64,000 bases of DNA, taken from positions 1,364,001-1,428,000 of the forward strand of contig OY780932.1 of NCBI GenBank assembly GCA_963675945.1, read 5' to 3'. The position numbers were made by a program, and so were the translations under genes. Of this stretch, positions 26,258 to 36,252 are shown in pieces. The notes under the pieces are model-generated. The model did not search any database, was not told the DNA's origin, and was given only the letters and a program-made list of their open reading frames with translations. Origin of the DNA: G963556115 sp963675945 (GTDB lineage Bacteria > Planctomycetota > SZUA-567). How positions within the stretch are numbered: position 1 is the stretch's first letter; each line of letters begins with the position of its first letter.

Positions 26258-29200
26258 TTACTCTTGTAGTCTGAGTTCTGTTATTAGATTCATGGTTTGC
26301 TGAACCTCTTCACAGAATTCTTCAATATCTGTTTTTAATTCGGTCTCTCCAGCCTTGAATTTTAAATCTAATCTGGTCGCGATGGCTTTGAGTCTAGGAG
26401 CGCCGATATTACCGGCGATGCCTTTGAAGGTATGAGCAATTCTATGGGCATCCTCAAGTCTGCCTTGTGTATAATACTCGAGTATGTCTGTGGTGGTGGT
26501 TGAGTAGTCAGAGAGGAACATGCGCAGTACCTCCTTGTATAATTTCGGGTCATTCCCGAGTAGTTCGATGGCAGCAGCTGAGTCTATGGTGCGCTCGACC
26601 TCTTCGTCTGCTTCTAGCGGTGATAGCTTGGTGTGAGTATCCGGCTCCTGAGTGGTTGTCGGGGCTAAGGTTGGGGGTGGCGTATAGTCTTTAGCGCGTA
26701 AACTCTCCGGTTCTTCATTACCGCTGGCTGTGGTTGCGGTTGACTGTGCAGTAAGTTGCGGGTGGCCTAGGGTAGGGGATAGATAATGCTCGAGTATTGA
26801 GTAGAGCATCTTCGGGTCGAAAGGTTTGGTAATATGCTCGTTCATGCCGGCACTGAGGCTTTTGTCCTTGTCCCCAGAGAGGGCGTGGGCGGTCATGGCG
26901 ATAATCGGAGTCTTGTGATCGAACTTTCTGATGGCTCTGGTGGCACTGAGCCCATCCATGATTGGCATTTGAATGTCCATGAGGATTAGATCGTAGGTGC
27001 TTTTTCTGACCATGCCGACGGCTTCAAGGCCGTTATTGGCAAGATAAGTAGTGGCTTTGGTCTTATTCAGCAGATTGACTGCTATCTCCTGATTGAGCTG
27101 ATTATCTTCAACCAGTAGAATGTTGTTTCCGGAGAAATCGGGGAGAACACGAGTCTTTACCGTTGATGTTTTGTATTTATGGCCTTGTTTGTCGATAGCT
27201 TCAAGGAGGCTGCTCAGGAGGATTGAGGGAATCAGAGGCTTGACAATTACTCGGTGTATACCCAGCTTCTCAATCGCGGTAAGGGTTTCCTCGGTAGAGC
27301 AAGAGATAGTAATAATGATCTTTGGCGGTTGTGAATAACCCCGGTTTTGGATTGTTCTAATAAGTTCTTCGCTATTGATATCAGCTAAATTCCAGCTCAA
27401 GATGATAAGTTTGTAGCCTTTATTCTGTTCAAAGGCATCATCGAGCATTGCTAGACCGTTCTTGCTACTGCTGGCAATATCTGTCTTGAAACCGAAGTAG
27501 TCAAGCTGACCGGATAGTATGCGCAGGAAGCTCCTGTTGTTATCGATAACCAATATCCGGGTATGTTGCATCTTTCTAGGTATCTGATAGGCTTCTTTGT
27601 CTTCTTCTTCATCAATATCAAAATTAAGCTCAAAAGAGAAATTACTGCCAACTCCTTGTTCACTGGTAAGTTCAAAATTCCCACCCATTAGATTGAGTAG
27701 TTGTTTGGAGATTGCCAGCCCCAGACCGGTGCCCCCATGTTTACGGGTAATTGACGCGTCAGCTTGATTGAAGGATTTGAAGAGCTTGGCCTGTTGCTCC
27801 GAGGTCATACCGATACCGGTATCGGCAACAGAGAAGTGTAGACCTACCAGGCTCGCCGTGTGGCGGGTAATAGAGATTTTGAGAATCACTTCACCTTTAT
27901 GGGTGAACTTGGTGGCGTTACTGAGCAGGTTGGTAATAATCTGGGTCGTGCGCAGAGGGTCGCCGAATACGGATTTGGGAATTTTCGCATCCAGATCAAG
28001 AATCAGTTCGAATTGGGGGTTCTCCAGGGCAATACTGACATTGCTGATTACATTCTCGGCGATCTCTTTAATATTGAAGGGGATGCGTTCTATCATTAAT
28101 TTACCAGCTTCAACTTTGGAGAAGTCAAGAATATCATTGATGATTCCCAGTAGTGATTTTGCGGCGGCGGAGGCTTTACTCAAATAGTTGCTCTGGGTAG
28201 GAGTCATTGCGGTATCCAGACTGAGGTCGATCATACCGATGACAATATTGAGCGGGGTGCGGATCTCATGCGACATGTTGGCAAGAAAATCACTCTTGGA
28301 TTTATTGGCCGCTTCTGCCTGGGCGCGAGCCTCAATCAGTTTGAACTCAGACTCCTTGACTGTAGTGATGTCCTGAATGATACCGATTATACGATTTAAG
28401 TGCTTGGAGTCATCCAGAAGATAACGTAGCTTCAGACTTATGTATTTTATCCTTCCGTCGGGTAGGAGTAGACGTGCCTCATCATTCGACTGGAGCGAGC
28501 TTGGGAGGTCTTGAGTGAAGAAGGCTGCCTCTGCTGATTCTCTGTCGTCAGGGTGGATGGCCTTGAGGATAGAATCTATGCTTCTGCTGGAGTCTGGGTG
28601 TAACTCAAATATACGGTAGAATTCCTCAGAACCATGTACAATATCCTTTGCTATGTCCCAGGAGAAGTGGCAGACATGGGCGAGTCGCTGGGATTCTGAG
28701 AGTTCCTCCTGAGCTCTGATACGGTATTTGATCTCAAAGGCGGAGGAGGTAATGTGCGCCAGGGAGATGACATAATCCTGTTCTTCCTGGAACCACTTGC
28801 GTGGCTTGCTCTCCATTTCACAGGCGATAATACCTTTGAACTCCCGGTTGACAATTAGACCGGCGCATAAGAAGGAGCGGATATGATTGGGCTTGAAGAA
28901 GGTCTCATAGTACTTTGCGGTAATAGGGTCGGACTTGACGTCTTCAGCGCAGTAGAAGTTGATGTGATTCCCGATTCCGCCCAGTACCTCCAGGGTTGTA
29001 GCGAGGTTGAGTCTGCGGGTTATCTTGTTGCGGTCGATATTCTTCAGCGGCTGATAGCCGGTAAGGTAGTCGCTGGAGTCATCGTAGAGCCAGAAGCAGA
29101 CATTATCAACGTCCAGGGTATTTGCAGCATTGCTGGCAATCTCTTTGAAGCCTCGGTCAAGATTCCCCGAGGAAATCTCTTGGTTCAGGGTTATTTTCTG

Positions 29201-30172
29201 CAGGCTATGATTCTGTCTGGAGATACGGAGTTCTTTGTTGTTCCGATCGGTCACGTCGCGGTAGAGCCCGACCAATTTTTTGCGGCCGGTATCGTCGTCG
29301 GTTATGCAATAGAGATCAATCTCGATCCAGCATAAGTCACCATTTGCTTTGATGGCTTGAAAGATGCTGTGCTGGATGCTATCGCTTGTAATCGCTTCTT
29401 CGATGATCTTTGCTATTTCTTCAGTTTTATTCGGCGGGACATAGCTGGCGCAGAATTTATCTATGGTCAGAGGGGGGAAGCTGCCATCGGCATTCTGCGG
29501 AACCCCGAGTATGTTTACCGAGTGCTTGTTAAAATATATGGTACGACTCTCAATGTCAAATTCATAGATACCGAATTGGAGTACGTTCAAGGCGAGCTCG
29601 AGTTTGTCAAAGTTGGTTTTGAGTTTTGATTTCTGGAGTTTGACATCGTCTTGAAGGAGGCGCTGTTTCAGACCGTTGTTGCTGATTTGGTCGGCAAAGC
29701 CGGTTAGTACCGCATTTAGATAGACTAAATGGTTTTCAGGAATTATCGGTAGTTTTTCCAAGCTGCTCAGGAGAAAATCAGGATCGAGACCGTTACTCTG
29801 AGTCAGAATATCGATATCAGTGTGTGTCGGTTTCTTGGTTATAAATTTTTCGGCCTTGATAAATCCAATAATCTTATTCTGGACAATTATCGGAGAGATC
29901 AGGGTCGTGGCGCCACACCAGCAGGTAGACTTGACGAAGCTCTTACTCATGGCGACTTTTTTTATGATTTTTTGTTCATAATTACGACAGTTACTCGAAT
30001 AGTCCTTGCTTATATAATCTCTTAGGATACAGTTATAGACAGGTGGTTTGGGGAATAATACAATGCCGTCAGCATCCAGTACGGAGGCGTTTATTCCCAG
30101 AACTTTGGCAAAGTCGGATAGAGTTTTGGAGCATTGTGGAATATCTAATAGCTCTTGTAGTTTAATCGACAT
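26258..30172 (-). CDS. Hybrid sensor histidine kinase: PocR-PAS-GAF-PAS-HisKA-HATPase-REC-REC-Hpt
   Basis: 1304 residues, no membrane segment, so cytoplasmic. Order: PocR-type sensor (3-150, Cys-rich, CILRDY ... STCWCGATTLISPIIVQNK), PAS (190-310), GAF (335-485), PAS (495-605), HisKA with phospho-His near 635 (NMSHEIRTP), HATPase (735-850, VADTGIGM, HGGTGLGLAIS), a first receiver (870-985) whose phosphoacceptor Asp is replaced (LIILSWNL), a second intact receiver (1017-1130, LMDIQMPIMDG) and an Hpt domain (His near 1247, IAHTFKG). It thus contains a full His-Asp-His relay up to an external regulator. I start at the ATG at 30172 with AAAGG 6-7 nt upstream. No cognate regulator is adjacent. The PocR Cys cluster may hold a metal or sense redox state. 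Confidence 0.93.
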   Translation of the reverse strand: MSIKLQELLDIPQCSKTLSDFAKVLGINASVLDADGIVLFPKPPVYNCILRDYISKDYSSNCRNYEQKIIKKVAMSKSFVKSTCWCGATTLISPIIVQNKIIGFIKAEKFITKKPTHTDIDILTQSNGLDPDFLLSSLEKLPIIPENHLVYLNAVLTGFADQISNNGLKQRLLQDDVKLQKSKLKTNFDKLELALNVLQFGIYEFDIESRTIYFNKHSVNILGVPQNADGSFPPLTIDKFCASYVPPNKTEEIAKIIEEAITSDSIQHSIFQAIKANGDLCWIEIDLYCITDDDTGRKKLVGLYRDVTDRNNKELRISRQNHSLQKITLNQEISSGNLDRGFKEIASNAANTLDVDNVCFWLYDDSSDYLTGYQPLKNIDRNKITRRLNLATTLEVLGGIGNHINFYCAEDVKSDPITAKYYETFFKPNHIRSFLCAGLIVNREFKGIIACEMESKPRKWFQEEQDYVISLAHITSSAFEIKYRIRAQEELSESQRLAHVCHFSWDIAKDIVHGSEEFYRIFELHPDSSRSIDSILKAIHPDDRESAEAAFFTQDLPSSLQSNDEARLLLPDGRIKYISLKLRYLLDDSKHLNRIIGIIQDITTVKESEFKLIEARAQAEAANKSKSDFLANMSHEIRTPLNIVIGMIDLSLDTAMTPTQSNYLSKASAAAKSLLGIINDILDFSKVEAGKLMIERIPFNIKEIAENVISNVSIALENPQFELILDLDAKIPKSVFGDPLRTTQIITNLLSNATKFTHKGEVILKISITRHTASLVGLHFSVADTGIGMTSEQQAKLFKSFNQADASITRKHGGTGLGLAISKQLLNLMGGNFELTSEQGVGSNFSFELNFDIDEEEDKEAYQIPRKMQHTRILVIDNNRSFLRILSGQLDYFGFKTDIASSSKNGLAMLDDAFEQNKGYKLIILSWNLADINSEELIRTIQNRGYSQPPKIIITISCSTEETLTAIEKLGIHRVIVKPLIPSILLSSLLEAIDKQGHKYKTSTVKTRVLPDFSGNNILLVEDNQLNQEIAVNLLNKTKATTYLANNGLEAVGMVRKSTYDLILMDIQMPIMDGLSATRAIRKFDHKTPIIAMTAHALSGDKDKSLSAGMNEHITKPFDPKMLYSILEHYLSPTLGHPQLTAQSTATTASGNEEPESLRAKDYTPPPTLAPTTTQEPDTHTKLSPLEADEEVERTIDSAAAIELLGNDPKLYKEVLRMFLSDYSTTTTDILEYYTQGRLEDAHRIAHTFKGIAGNIGAPRLKAIATRLDLKFKAGETELKTDIEEFCEEVQQTMNLITELRLQE

Positions 30173-30384
30173 ATAGAACCTTTGGGTGTGCAGGAGCAAT
30201 AAAGATATCTGTATTGGGTACAACTTAAACTATCAACAATTTACCAATACAGTACATGGTATCAGGGTAGAATAATCTGTCAAGTATAATTGCTATGGTA
30301 TAGATATTTTTACTGCTAGTCTGTTATTCTTCAAGATTGAAGACGACAGGAAGTCGCGGACAGCAGGATGAGGAGATAATAATA

Positions 30385-33225
30385 ATGAAGGAACGAGTTC
30401 ATCTTATTGCCTGTGGGGTTCTGAGTCTGGATTTTCAAGCTTTAATTGAGGAGTTGGGCGTTGATATATCTACAGAGTATCTTCCGGGGGGGCTGCATGA
30501 GACTCCATTGTTACTCAGAGAAAAGCTGCAGGAGGCTATCGATAGAGTCAGCCGGGAGGGGAAAGCGGACTACATCGCTTTGGGATATGGGGTTTGCGGC
30601 AGAGGGACGGTAGGGCTGAAGGCTAGAGCGGTGCCGTTACTTATACCCAAGGTGCATGATTGTATAGCGCTCTTTCTTGGCTCGGATAAGGAGTATAGAA
30701 AGCAGTTCGCCGACTGCCCTGGTACATATTATATCTCTGCCGGCTGGGTAAACGAGAAGGTAACTCCGCAACAGTTATGCAAGACCTGCCAGCTCTCGGC
30801 AGATGAGCAGGTGGACTTCTCTTATATGGTTGAACTCTACGGTAAGGATGATGCCGAACATATTCAGGACTTTTTTAGCAGTTGGCAGAAGAATTATTCC
30901 CGCGCTGCCTTTATCGATACTGGGATAGAGCAAAAGAATAAGCGTTATGCACAGATTGCCCGGAATATGGCCGCTGATCTGGGCTGGCGCTATGAGCGCC
31001 TCGCCGGAACCCATCATTTACTCAAGACTCTTCTCACTACCCGCTTGACTAGCGCTGAGATATTACTGGTTCCGGCGAATTATATGACAGTCTGGGACGC
31101 TGTGGGAAATGGTCTGGCTGCATCCACAGTTTGTAAAGAGGCTGGGGATATGCTTGATAATGTTCTCTATCTGGCGGAAGACGGGAGCAGGGTGACTGAG
31201 CAGCTATATCTTGAGGGGTTAGAAGAGAGACCAGAGCGAGCCGAACTTGGTCTTGGAATTGATGCGGGTGGAACCTATACCGATGTCGTGCTCTATGACT
31301 TTGTTCAGCAGCGGGTTCTCAAGAAGGCCAAGGCGGCTACGACCAAGTGGGACTTTACTATTGGGATAAATGCTGCGATTGAGGCTTTGGAGCTGGAGGA
31401 TCCGGCAAAGATTGACCTGGTGAATCTCTCGACAACTATGGCGACCAACTCAATTGTTGAAGGCCGGGGGCAGAAGGTGGGGCTCCTGATTATGCCGCCT
31501 TACGGCATATATCATCCAGGTGATATCGCGTATGAACCTTTAGCGGTAATTAGCGGCAGGCTTGATATCAATGGCAAAGAGGTAGAACCGGTCGATGCGG
31601 CAGAGGTTGAGCGTATTGCCCGGGAGATGATAACGCAGCACCGGGTGGAGGCGTTTGCGGTTACTGGATTTGCCAGCATCAATAACTCGGCGCATGAACT
31701 CCGGGTGAAAGAGATATTGTGTCGTGAATTCGGCTGCAGCGTTACCTGCGGACACGAGATCTCGGCCGATTTGAATTACCGGGTACGCTCTATAACCTCG
31801 GTTCTCAATGCAAGAATTATACCCTGTCTAGAGAAGCTACTCGAGGATATGATGCGTTCGCTCAAAGCGCAGGGGATTGTGGCTCAGCAGATGGTGGTGA
31901 GGAGTGACGGCTCGTTAATGAATGTCCAGACGGCTTTGCAGAAACCGATTGAGACGATACTCTCAGGACCGGCATCGAGTGCCAAGGGGGCGAGTTTTCT
32001 GGCCGGTATTGCTGACGGTTTGATAGTCGATATCGGCGGAACGACGACCGATACGGCTATTGTGCAGCAGGGCAGGGTGGTGACCAATGCGGATGGGGCT
32101 TGCGTTGGAGGTTATCGTACTCATATTAAGACCCTCGATCTACGGACTGTGGGCTTGGGTGGGGATAGTAATATTACCAGAGAAAAATCCGTAGTCAAGA
32201 TCGGTCCCAAGCGGGTACTGCCTCTTTGCCGAGCCATAGAGATGGAACCGGCTATCAGCAGGTGTCTGGCCTGGGCAGAGGGTAACAAAGATAAATTCAT
32301 AGCGGACAGTTATGGTATGGAGATACTCTTTCTGACCGGGAAGGATACTGCCGGGATTGTGGATTGGAGCGAAGATGAGCAGAAAATCATCGGAATACTC
32401 CAGGAGCGGCCGCAGGCGTTGGATCAATTGGCAAAGAAGCTGGATAAATTCTCTGCAAAGTATTTACCCCTTACCCGGCTGGAAGAGGGGTATTATGTGC
32501 AGCGAACAGGATTTACCCCTACAGATTTATTACACGTTGTCGGTAAGGTCGGTTTTGCCGATATGCAGGCGGCGCAGACAATAACCGGAATATATGCGGA
32601 TATTGCTGGAAAACCGCTTCGTGAATATGCTGAAGAACTGCTACTTGAGGTGCGGAAGATTCTGGCTTTGGAGATGATCAAGCGTGAACTTGCAAGTTCG
32701 GTAGAGGTTGAAACTATGGGCGAGTCCATGTTGATCAGGCATCTGTTGGAAAATCTGTATGCAGAGGGAAATGCTAATTATAAGGTAGGTTTTAAGCTCA
32801 GGCATCCGGTCATCGGTATTGGCGCTCCAACAGCGGAGTTGCTGATTCCGGCGAATGATTGGCTGGAGACAGAGTGCATTATTCCGCCGCATGCCGAGGT
32901 GGCCAATGCGGTCGGGGCGATTATTAGTCCGGTACATATTGAACGGGAACTCAGAATTGAACCGGGTGATGATGGTGAGTATGTACTCCAGGGAGTCAGT
33001 GGTTCGTTGAGTTTTACCGAGTTTTCTGTAGCGCATGACCGAGCGGTAGTCGAACTTCATAGGAAGGTTCTGCAAGCGGCATTGGCGGCGGGAACAGCTG
33101 CGGGACTGGTCAAAATTTCGTGGCGGGATAAAGTAGCGGATATGTATGATAGTGAGGCGCTGTTTATCTCCAGAATCTACCGGGGAGAGATTACCGGTAT
33201 GCCGAGTCTACAAGAAGTAGTCTGA
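30385..33225 (+). CDS. DUF1638 domain fused to hydantoinase A/oxoprolinase-type ATPase
   Basis: 946 residues. Residues about 1-220 match the DUF1638 pattern (IACGVLSLDFQALIEELGVD, YIALGYGVCGRG, PKVHDCIALFLGSDKEY, CPGTYYISAGW). From about 288 a hydantoinase/oxoprolinase large-subunit type begins (LGLGIDAGGTYTDVVLYDF, NLSTTMATNSIVEGRGQKVG, ILSGPASSAKGA, LIVDIGGTTTDTAIV), with an ASKHA-type nucleotide fold. DUF1638 proteins are often encoded with corrinoid methyltransferase systems, and HyuA ATPases power ring opening; here no HyuB and no corrinoid gene is adjacent, so the substrate is unknown. The ATG at 30385 has GAGGAG upstream. The gene is divergent from the hybrid kinase. Confidence 0.8.
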   Translation: MKERVHLIACGVLSLDFQALIEELGVDISTEYLPGGLHETPLLLREKLQEAIDRVSREGKADYIALGYGVCGRGTVGLKARAVPLLIPKVHDCIALFLGSDKEYRKQFADCPGTYYISAGWVNEKVTPQQLCKTCQLSADEQVDFSYMVELYGKDDAEHIQDFFSSWQKNYSRAAFIDTGIEQKNKRYAQIARNMAADLGWRYERLAGTHHLLKTLLTTRLTSAEILLVPANYMTVWDAVGNGLAASTVCKEAGDMLDNVLYLAEDGSRVTEQLYLEGLEERPERAELGLGIDAGGTYTDVVLYDFVQQRVLKKAKAATTKWDFTIGINAAIEALELEDPAKIDLVNLSTTMATNSIVEGRGQKVGLLIMPPYGIYHPGDIAYEPLAVISGRLDINGKEVEPVDAAEVERIAREMITQHRVEAFAVTGFASINNSAHELRVKEILCREFGCSVTCGHEISADLNYRVRSITSVLNARIIPCLEKLLEDMMRSLKAQGIVAQQMVVRSDGSLMNVQTALQKPIETILSGPASSAKGASFLAGIADGLIVDIGGTTTDTAIVQQGRVVTNADGACVGGYRTHIKTLDLRTVGLGGDSNITREKSVVKIGPKRVLPLCRAIEMEPAISRCLAWAEGNKDKFIADSYGMEILFLTGKDTAGIVDWSEDEQKIIGILQERPQALDQLAKKLDKFSAKYLPLTRLEEGYYVQRTGFTPTDLLHVVGKVGFADMQAAQTITGIYADIAGKPLREYAEELLLEVRKILALEMIKRELASSVEVETMGESMLIRHLLENLYAEGNANYKVGFKLRHPVIGIGAPTAELLIPANDWLETECIIPPHAEVANAVGAIISPVHIERELRIEPGDDGEYVLQGVSGSLSFTEFSVAHDRAVVELHRKVLQAALAAGTAAGLVKISWRDKVADMYDSEALFISRIYRGEITGMPSLQEVV

Positions 33226-33273
33226 ACCTGCTTGGGGCGGCGGATGCTGACAGAGACTTTTTTGGCTGGCGTA

Positions 33274-33302
33274 TTGCAGTTTTTGTGGGTTTGAATTATA
33301 AT
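33274..33302 (+). promoter_or_regulatory. Sigma-70-type promoter of argG
   Basis: TTGCAG (33274-33279), 17-bp spacer, perfect TATAAT (33297-33302), 57 bp before the start codon. Confidence 0.68.
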
Positions 33303-33359
33303 AAGACTAAAGATGCAATACCATAACTGGCTAGAAAAATTGTATTAGGAGAAGAGATA

Positions 33360-34565
33360 ATGAACAAGGGAAAACTGATTCTGCTATATTCTGGTGGACT
33401 TGATACTAGCGTTATCTGTAAGTGGTTGGCAGATAAAGGGTATGAGATAATATGCTATGCTGCTGATGTGGGGCAGCGTGAGGATTGGAAGGCGGTTGAA
33501 GAGAAAGCTATGGCCTCCGGAGCGAGTAAGATAATTATCTCAGATCTTCGGGAAAAATTTGTACAGGATTATGTCTATCCGGCGGTTCAGTTCAATGCCA
33601 AATATGAGGGGCGGTATTATCTGGGAACCTCACTTGCTCGTCCATGTATTGCCGAGGAGTTAGTCCGAGTTGCGAAGCAGGAAGGCGCGACCACCTTTGC
33701 GCATGGTGCTACTGGCAAGGGTAATGATCAGGTGCGTTTTGAATTGACAGTTGCGGCTCTGGCGCCGGATATGAAGGTTATTGCACCCTGGCGAACCAAG
33801 GAATTTATGGAGGAGTTCAAAGGGCGTAGTGAACTTCTGGACTATGCGGCAAAGCACAATATCCCGGTAAAGGCAAGTAAGTCCAAGCCTTGGAGTTCGG
33901 ATGAGAATGCGCTGCATATCTCTTTTGAGGCAGGGGTGCTGGAAGATCCGGCATACTGCCCGGATAGTGATATGTTTGAACTATCGGTCGATCCTAAGGT
34001 GGCTCCGGATGCAGCGGAGATTATCGAACTCGAGTTCGAACAGGGTATTCCTCTACGGCTCAACGGTGAGAAGCTTGGAGCCAAGGATATGCTGGCGGCT
34101 TGCAATGAGCTTGGCGGAAAGCATGGTATCGGTAGGGTGGATATGGTTGAGAGCAGATTCGTCGGTATGAAGAGCCGTGGAGTCTATGAGACTCCGGGCG
34201 GTGCTATTCTCTATGAGGCGCACCGCGATCTGGAGGGTATTAGTATGGATCGTGACCTGATGCAGCTGCGTGATACCCTTATGCCGCGCTTTGCGCAGTT
34301 GATTTATAATGGTTTCTGGTTCTGCCGGGAGATGGATGCGCTTATGGCCTTTATGGAGGAGAGCCAGAAGTTTGTTACTGGTAAGGTCAAGCTGGAGTTG
34401 TATAAGGGCAATGTTACTGTGATCGGCAGGGAGTGCCCGGCATCGCTCTATGATGAAGCGGTTGCCAGTATGGAGGATGACGGCGGGGCGTATGATCAGT
34501 CTGACGCTACCGGTTTTATCAAGCTCCAGGGATTGCCGCTTAGAGCTCACGCCAGAAGAATGTAG
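33360..34565 (+). CDS. argG: Argininosuccinate synthase
   Basis: 401 residues, full length. ArgG condenses citrulline and aspartate with ATP in arginine synthesis. The PP-loop LLYSGGLDTSVICKWL is at the N-terminus; YYLGTSLARPCIAEELV, THGATGKGNDQVRFE-type sequence (AHGATGKGNDQVRFELT), IPVKASKSKPWSSDENALHIS and GIGRVDMVESRFVGMKSRGV are all diagnostic. AGGAG lies 10 nt before the ATG. No argH or other arg gene is adjacent. It has its own promoter, and hairpins follow. Confidence 0.98.
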   Translation: MNKGKLILLYSGGLDTSVICKWLADKGYEIICYAADVGQREDWKAVEEKAMASGASKIIISDLREKFVQDYVYPAVQFNAKYEGRYYLGTSLARPCIAEELVRVAKQEGATTFAHGATGKGNDQVRFELTVAALAPDMKVIAPWRTKEFMEEFKGRSELLDYAAKHNIPVKASKSKPWSSDENALHISFEAGVLEDPAYCPDSDMFELSVDPKVAPDAAEIIELEFEQGIPLRLNGEKLGAKDMLAACNELGGKHGIGRVDMVESRFVGMKSRGVYETPGGAILYEAHRDLEGISMDRDLMQLRDTLMPRFAQLIYNGFWFCREMDALMAFMEESQKFVTGKVKLELYKGNVTVIGRECPASLYDEAVASMEDDGGAYDQSDATGFIKLQGLPLRAHARRM

Positions 34566-34570
34566 TTCTT

Positions 34571-34801
34571 TACTCAAGCTTGAGTAGATATTTTTCAGCC
34601 CTCAGCGTTGCTGAGGGCTGAAATACTTGTCTTACCAATTATGGAATGATTTTAGCTATAGCGAATAATACCTTTTGACATATCCTACGCGCTTGAATTA
34701 CGCTTGCGAAGATTGTCTGCCGGACACCGGCTGTGATCAAACGCACAGCGTTTGCCGGGGTACGGGGTCTTGATGCCCGCAAAGGGTACGGGCAGCCCCG
34801 G
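34571..34801. repeat. Cluster of hairpins downstream of argG (convergent gap)
   Basis: Within the 338-bp gap between argG and kdgK: a 16-bp perfect palindrome TACTCAAGCTTGAGTA (34571-34586); a 14-bp perfect stem (34593-34606/34610-34623, core CAGCCCTCAGC); GCCGG-ACA-CCGGC (34719-34731); AAACGC-ACA-GCGTTT (34739-34753); and nested CCGGGG/CCCCGG with inner GCCCG/CGGGC (34755-34801). The first two probably end argG transcription. Imperfect copies of GAATTACGCT (34694, 34849) and CTGATACCG follow up to 34903. Confidence 0.75.
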
Positions 34802-34903
34802 AAAAAGTAAGCCGTCAATACCTTCGAATAAATTCCAGGCTTTCGAATTACGCTGGTTTAAAATTGTTAGTCTGATACCGACTGTCTGCCTGATACCGGA
34901 TTA

Positions 34904-36004
34904 CTAACGGTCGACCCGGGCAGAACCACCGCCGACCAGCTTCTCTACCTCTGAAAGGCGCGCCATAGTAGTATCGCCGGGAGTGGTCATGGCTAGAGCT
35001 CCGTGGGCGCAGCCGTAGTTGATGATGGCCGCCGGTTCCATCCCTTCGAGAAAGCCGTAAATAAGCCCAGAAGCGAATGAGTCGCCACCGCCGACCCGGT
35101 CGTAGATCTCCAGTGCCGGGAAGGGCTTGGCCTCATAGAATTCACCACCGGTATAGAAGATAGCGCCCCAGTCGTTGATGGTGGCTGTCTTTACGCCGCG
35201 TAGCGTGGTCGCTACTGCTTGGAAGTTGGGGTAGGACGCGACTGCGGACTCAATCATCTTCTTGAAGTTATTGGTGTCGAGTTTGGCGCAGTTGTGATCC
35301 AGACCCTCTACTTCAAACCCTAGAGCCATAGTAAAGTCTTCTTCATTGCCGATCATGACATCTACATACTTGGCTATCTCGCGGTTTATTTCGCGGGCGC
35401 GCTCGGAACCGCCGTGCTTTTTCCAGAGTGAGGCGCGGTAGTTGAGGTCGTAGCTGGTAATGGTGCCGTGTTTCTTGGCGGTCTTGAGGGCTTCGATTGT
35501 TACTTCGGGGGTGTCTGCGCCCAGTGCTGCAAAGATGCCCCCGCAGTGGAACCATCTGGCTCCTTCTGCACCAAATATCTTCTCCCAGTCTATCTCACCG
35601 GGTTTGAGTTGGCTGATGGCGGTGTGTCCGCGGTCGGAGACACTGACCGCGCCGCGTACCCCGTATCCCTTCTCCACAAAGTTTAGACCATTACGTGAAG
35701 CTACACCGAGACCGTCAAATTCTCGCCAGAGTAGATGCGAGATATCTACCCCGCCTTGGAGCATGAGGTCTTCTACCAGTCTGCCGACACCATTATCTAC
35801 AAGTGCAGTAATAATAGCGGTGCGTTTACCGAAACAGCGACGCAGTCCTCTGGCGACATTGTACTCTCCGCCACCCTCCCAGACCTTGAACTCGCGGGTG
35901 GTGTGCACCCTGCTTGCGCCGGGGTCGAGGCGTAACATTACCTCGCCGAGGGATACCTCATCCCATGTACATGAATCTGCGCTCTTTATTTCGATTGCTG
36001 CCAT
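34904..36004 (-). CDS. kdgK: PfkB-family sugar kinase, 2-keto-3-deoxygluconate kinase-like
   Basis: 366 residues. The N-terminal SLGEVMLRLDPG and the GGGEYNVARGLRRCFG block match KdgK-type members of the ribokinase/PfkB family. The C-terminal DRVGGGDSFASGLIYGFLEG contains the anion hole and catalytic Asp. It probably phosphorylates 2-keto-3-deoxygluconate, the product of uronate breakdown, which fits kduD and an IclR regulator at 38-42 kb. The ATG at 36004 has AGGAGG 5 nt upstream; upstream in-frame codons have no site. It is transcribed alone, divergent from ppaC. Confidence 0.85.
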   Translation of the reverse strand: MAAIEIKSADSCTWDEVSLGEVMLRLDPGASRVHTTREFKVWEGGGEYNVARGLRRCFGKRTAIITALVDNGVGRLVEDLMLQGGVDISHLLWREFDGLGVASRNGLNFVEKGYGVRGAVSVSDRGHTAISQLKPGEIDWEKIFGAEGARWFHCGGIFAALGADTPEVTIEALKTAKKHGTITSYDLNYRASLWKKHGGSERAREINREIAKYVDVMIGNEEDFTMALGFEVEGLDHNCAKLDTNNFKKMIESAVASYPNFQAVATTLRGVKTATINDWGAIFYTGGEFYEAKPFPALEIYDRVGGGDSFASGLIYGFLEGMEPAAIINYGCAHGALAMTTPGDTTMARLSEVEKLVGGGSARVDR

Positions 36005-36252
36005 CTCTTCCTCCTGTGGTGTCGGTTTATTGTGTTTTAAATAATGAAACCTGATTCCGAAATTACCTTGATTATGCATATTATGTACTGAAAAATAGGC
36101 TTTGTCAAATATTAAATTATAAAAATATGGTGAGGTTGTTTTAAAATTTTGGGAAAAGCTATTTGTTCTTTACATATTATAGAAATTTGTAATAATACTT
36201 AGGATATAAAACGGTGACTTTAAAGGATACATTATGATAGGTATGGTGAATT

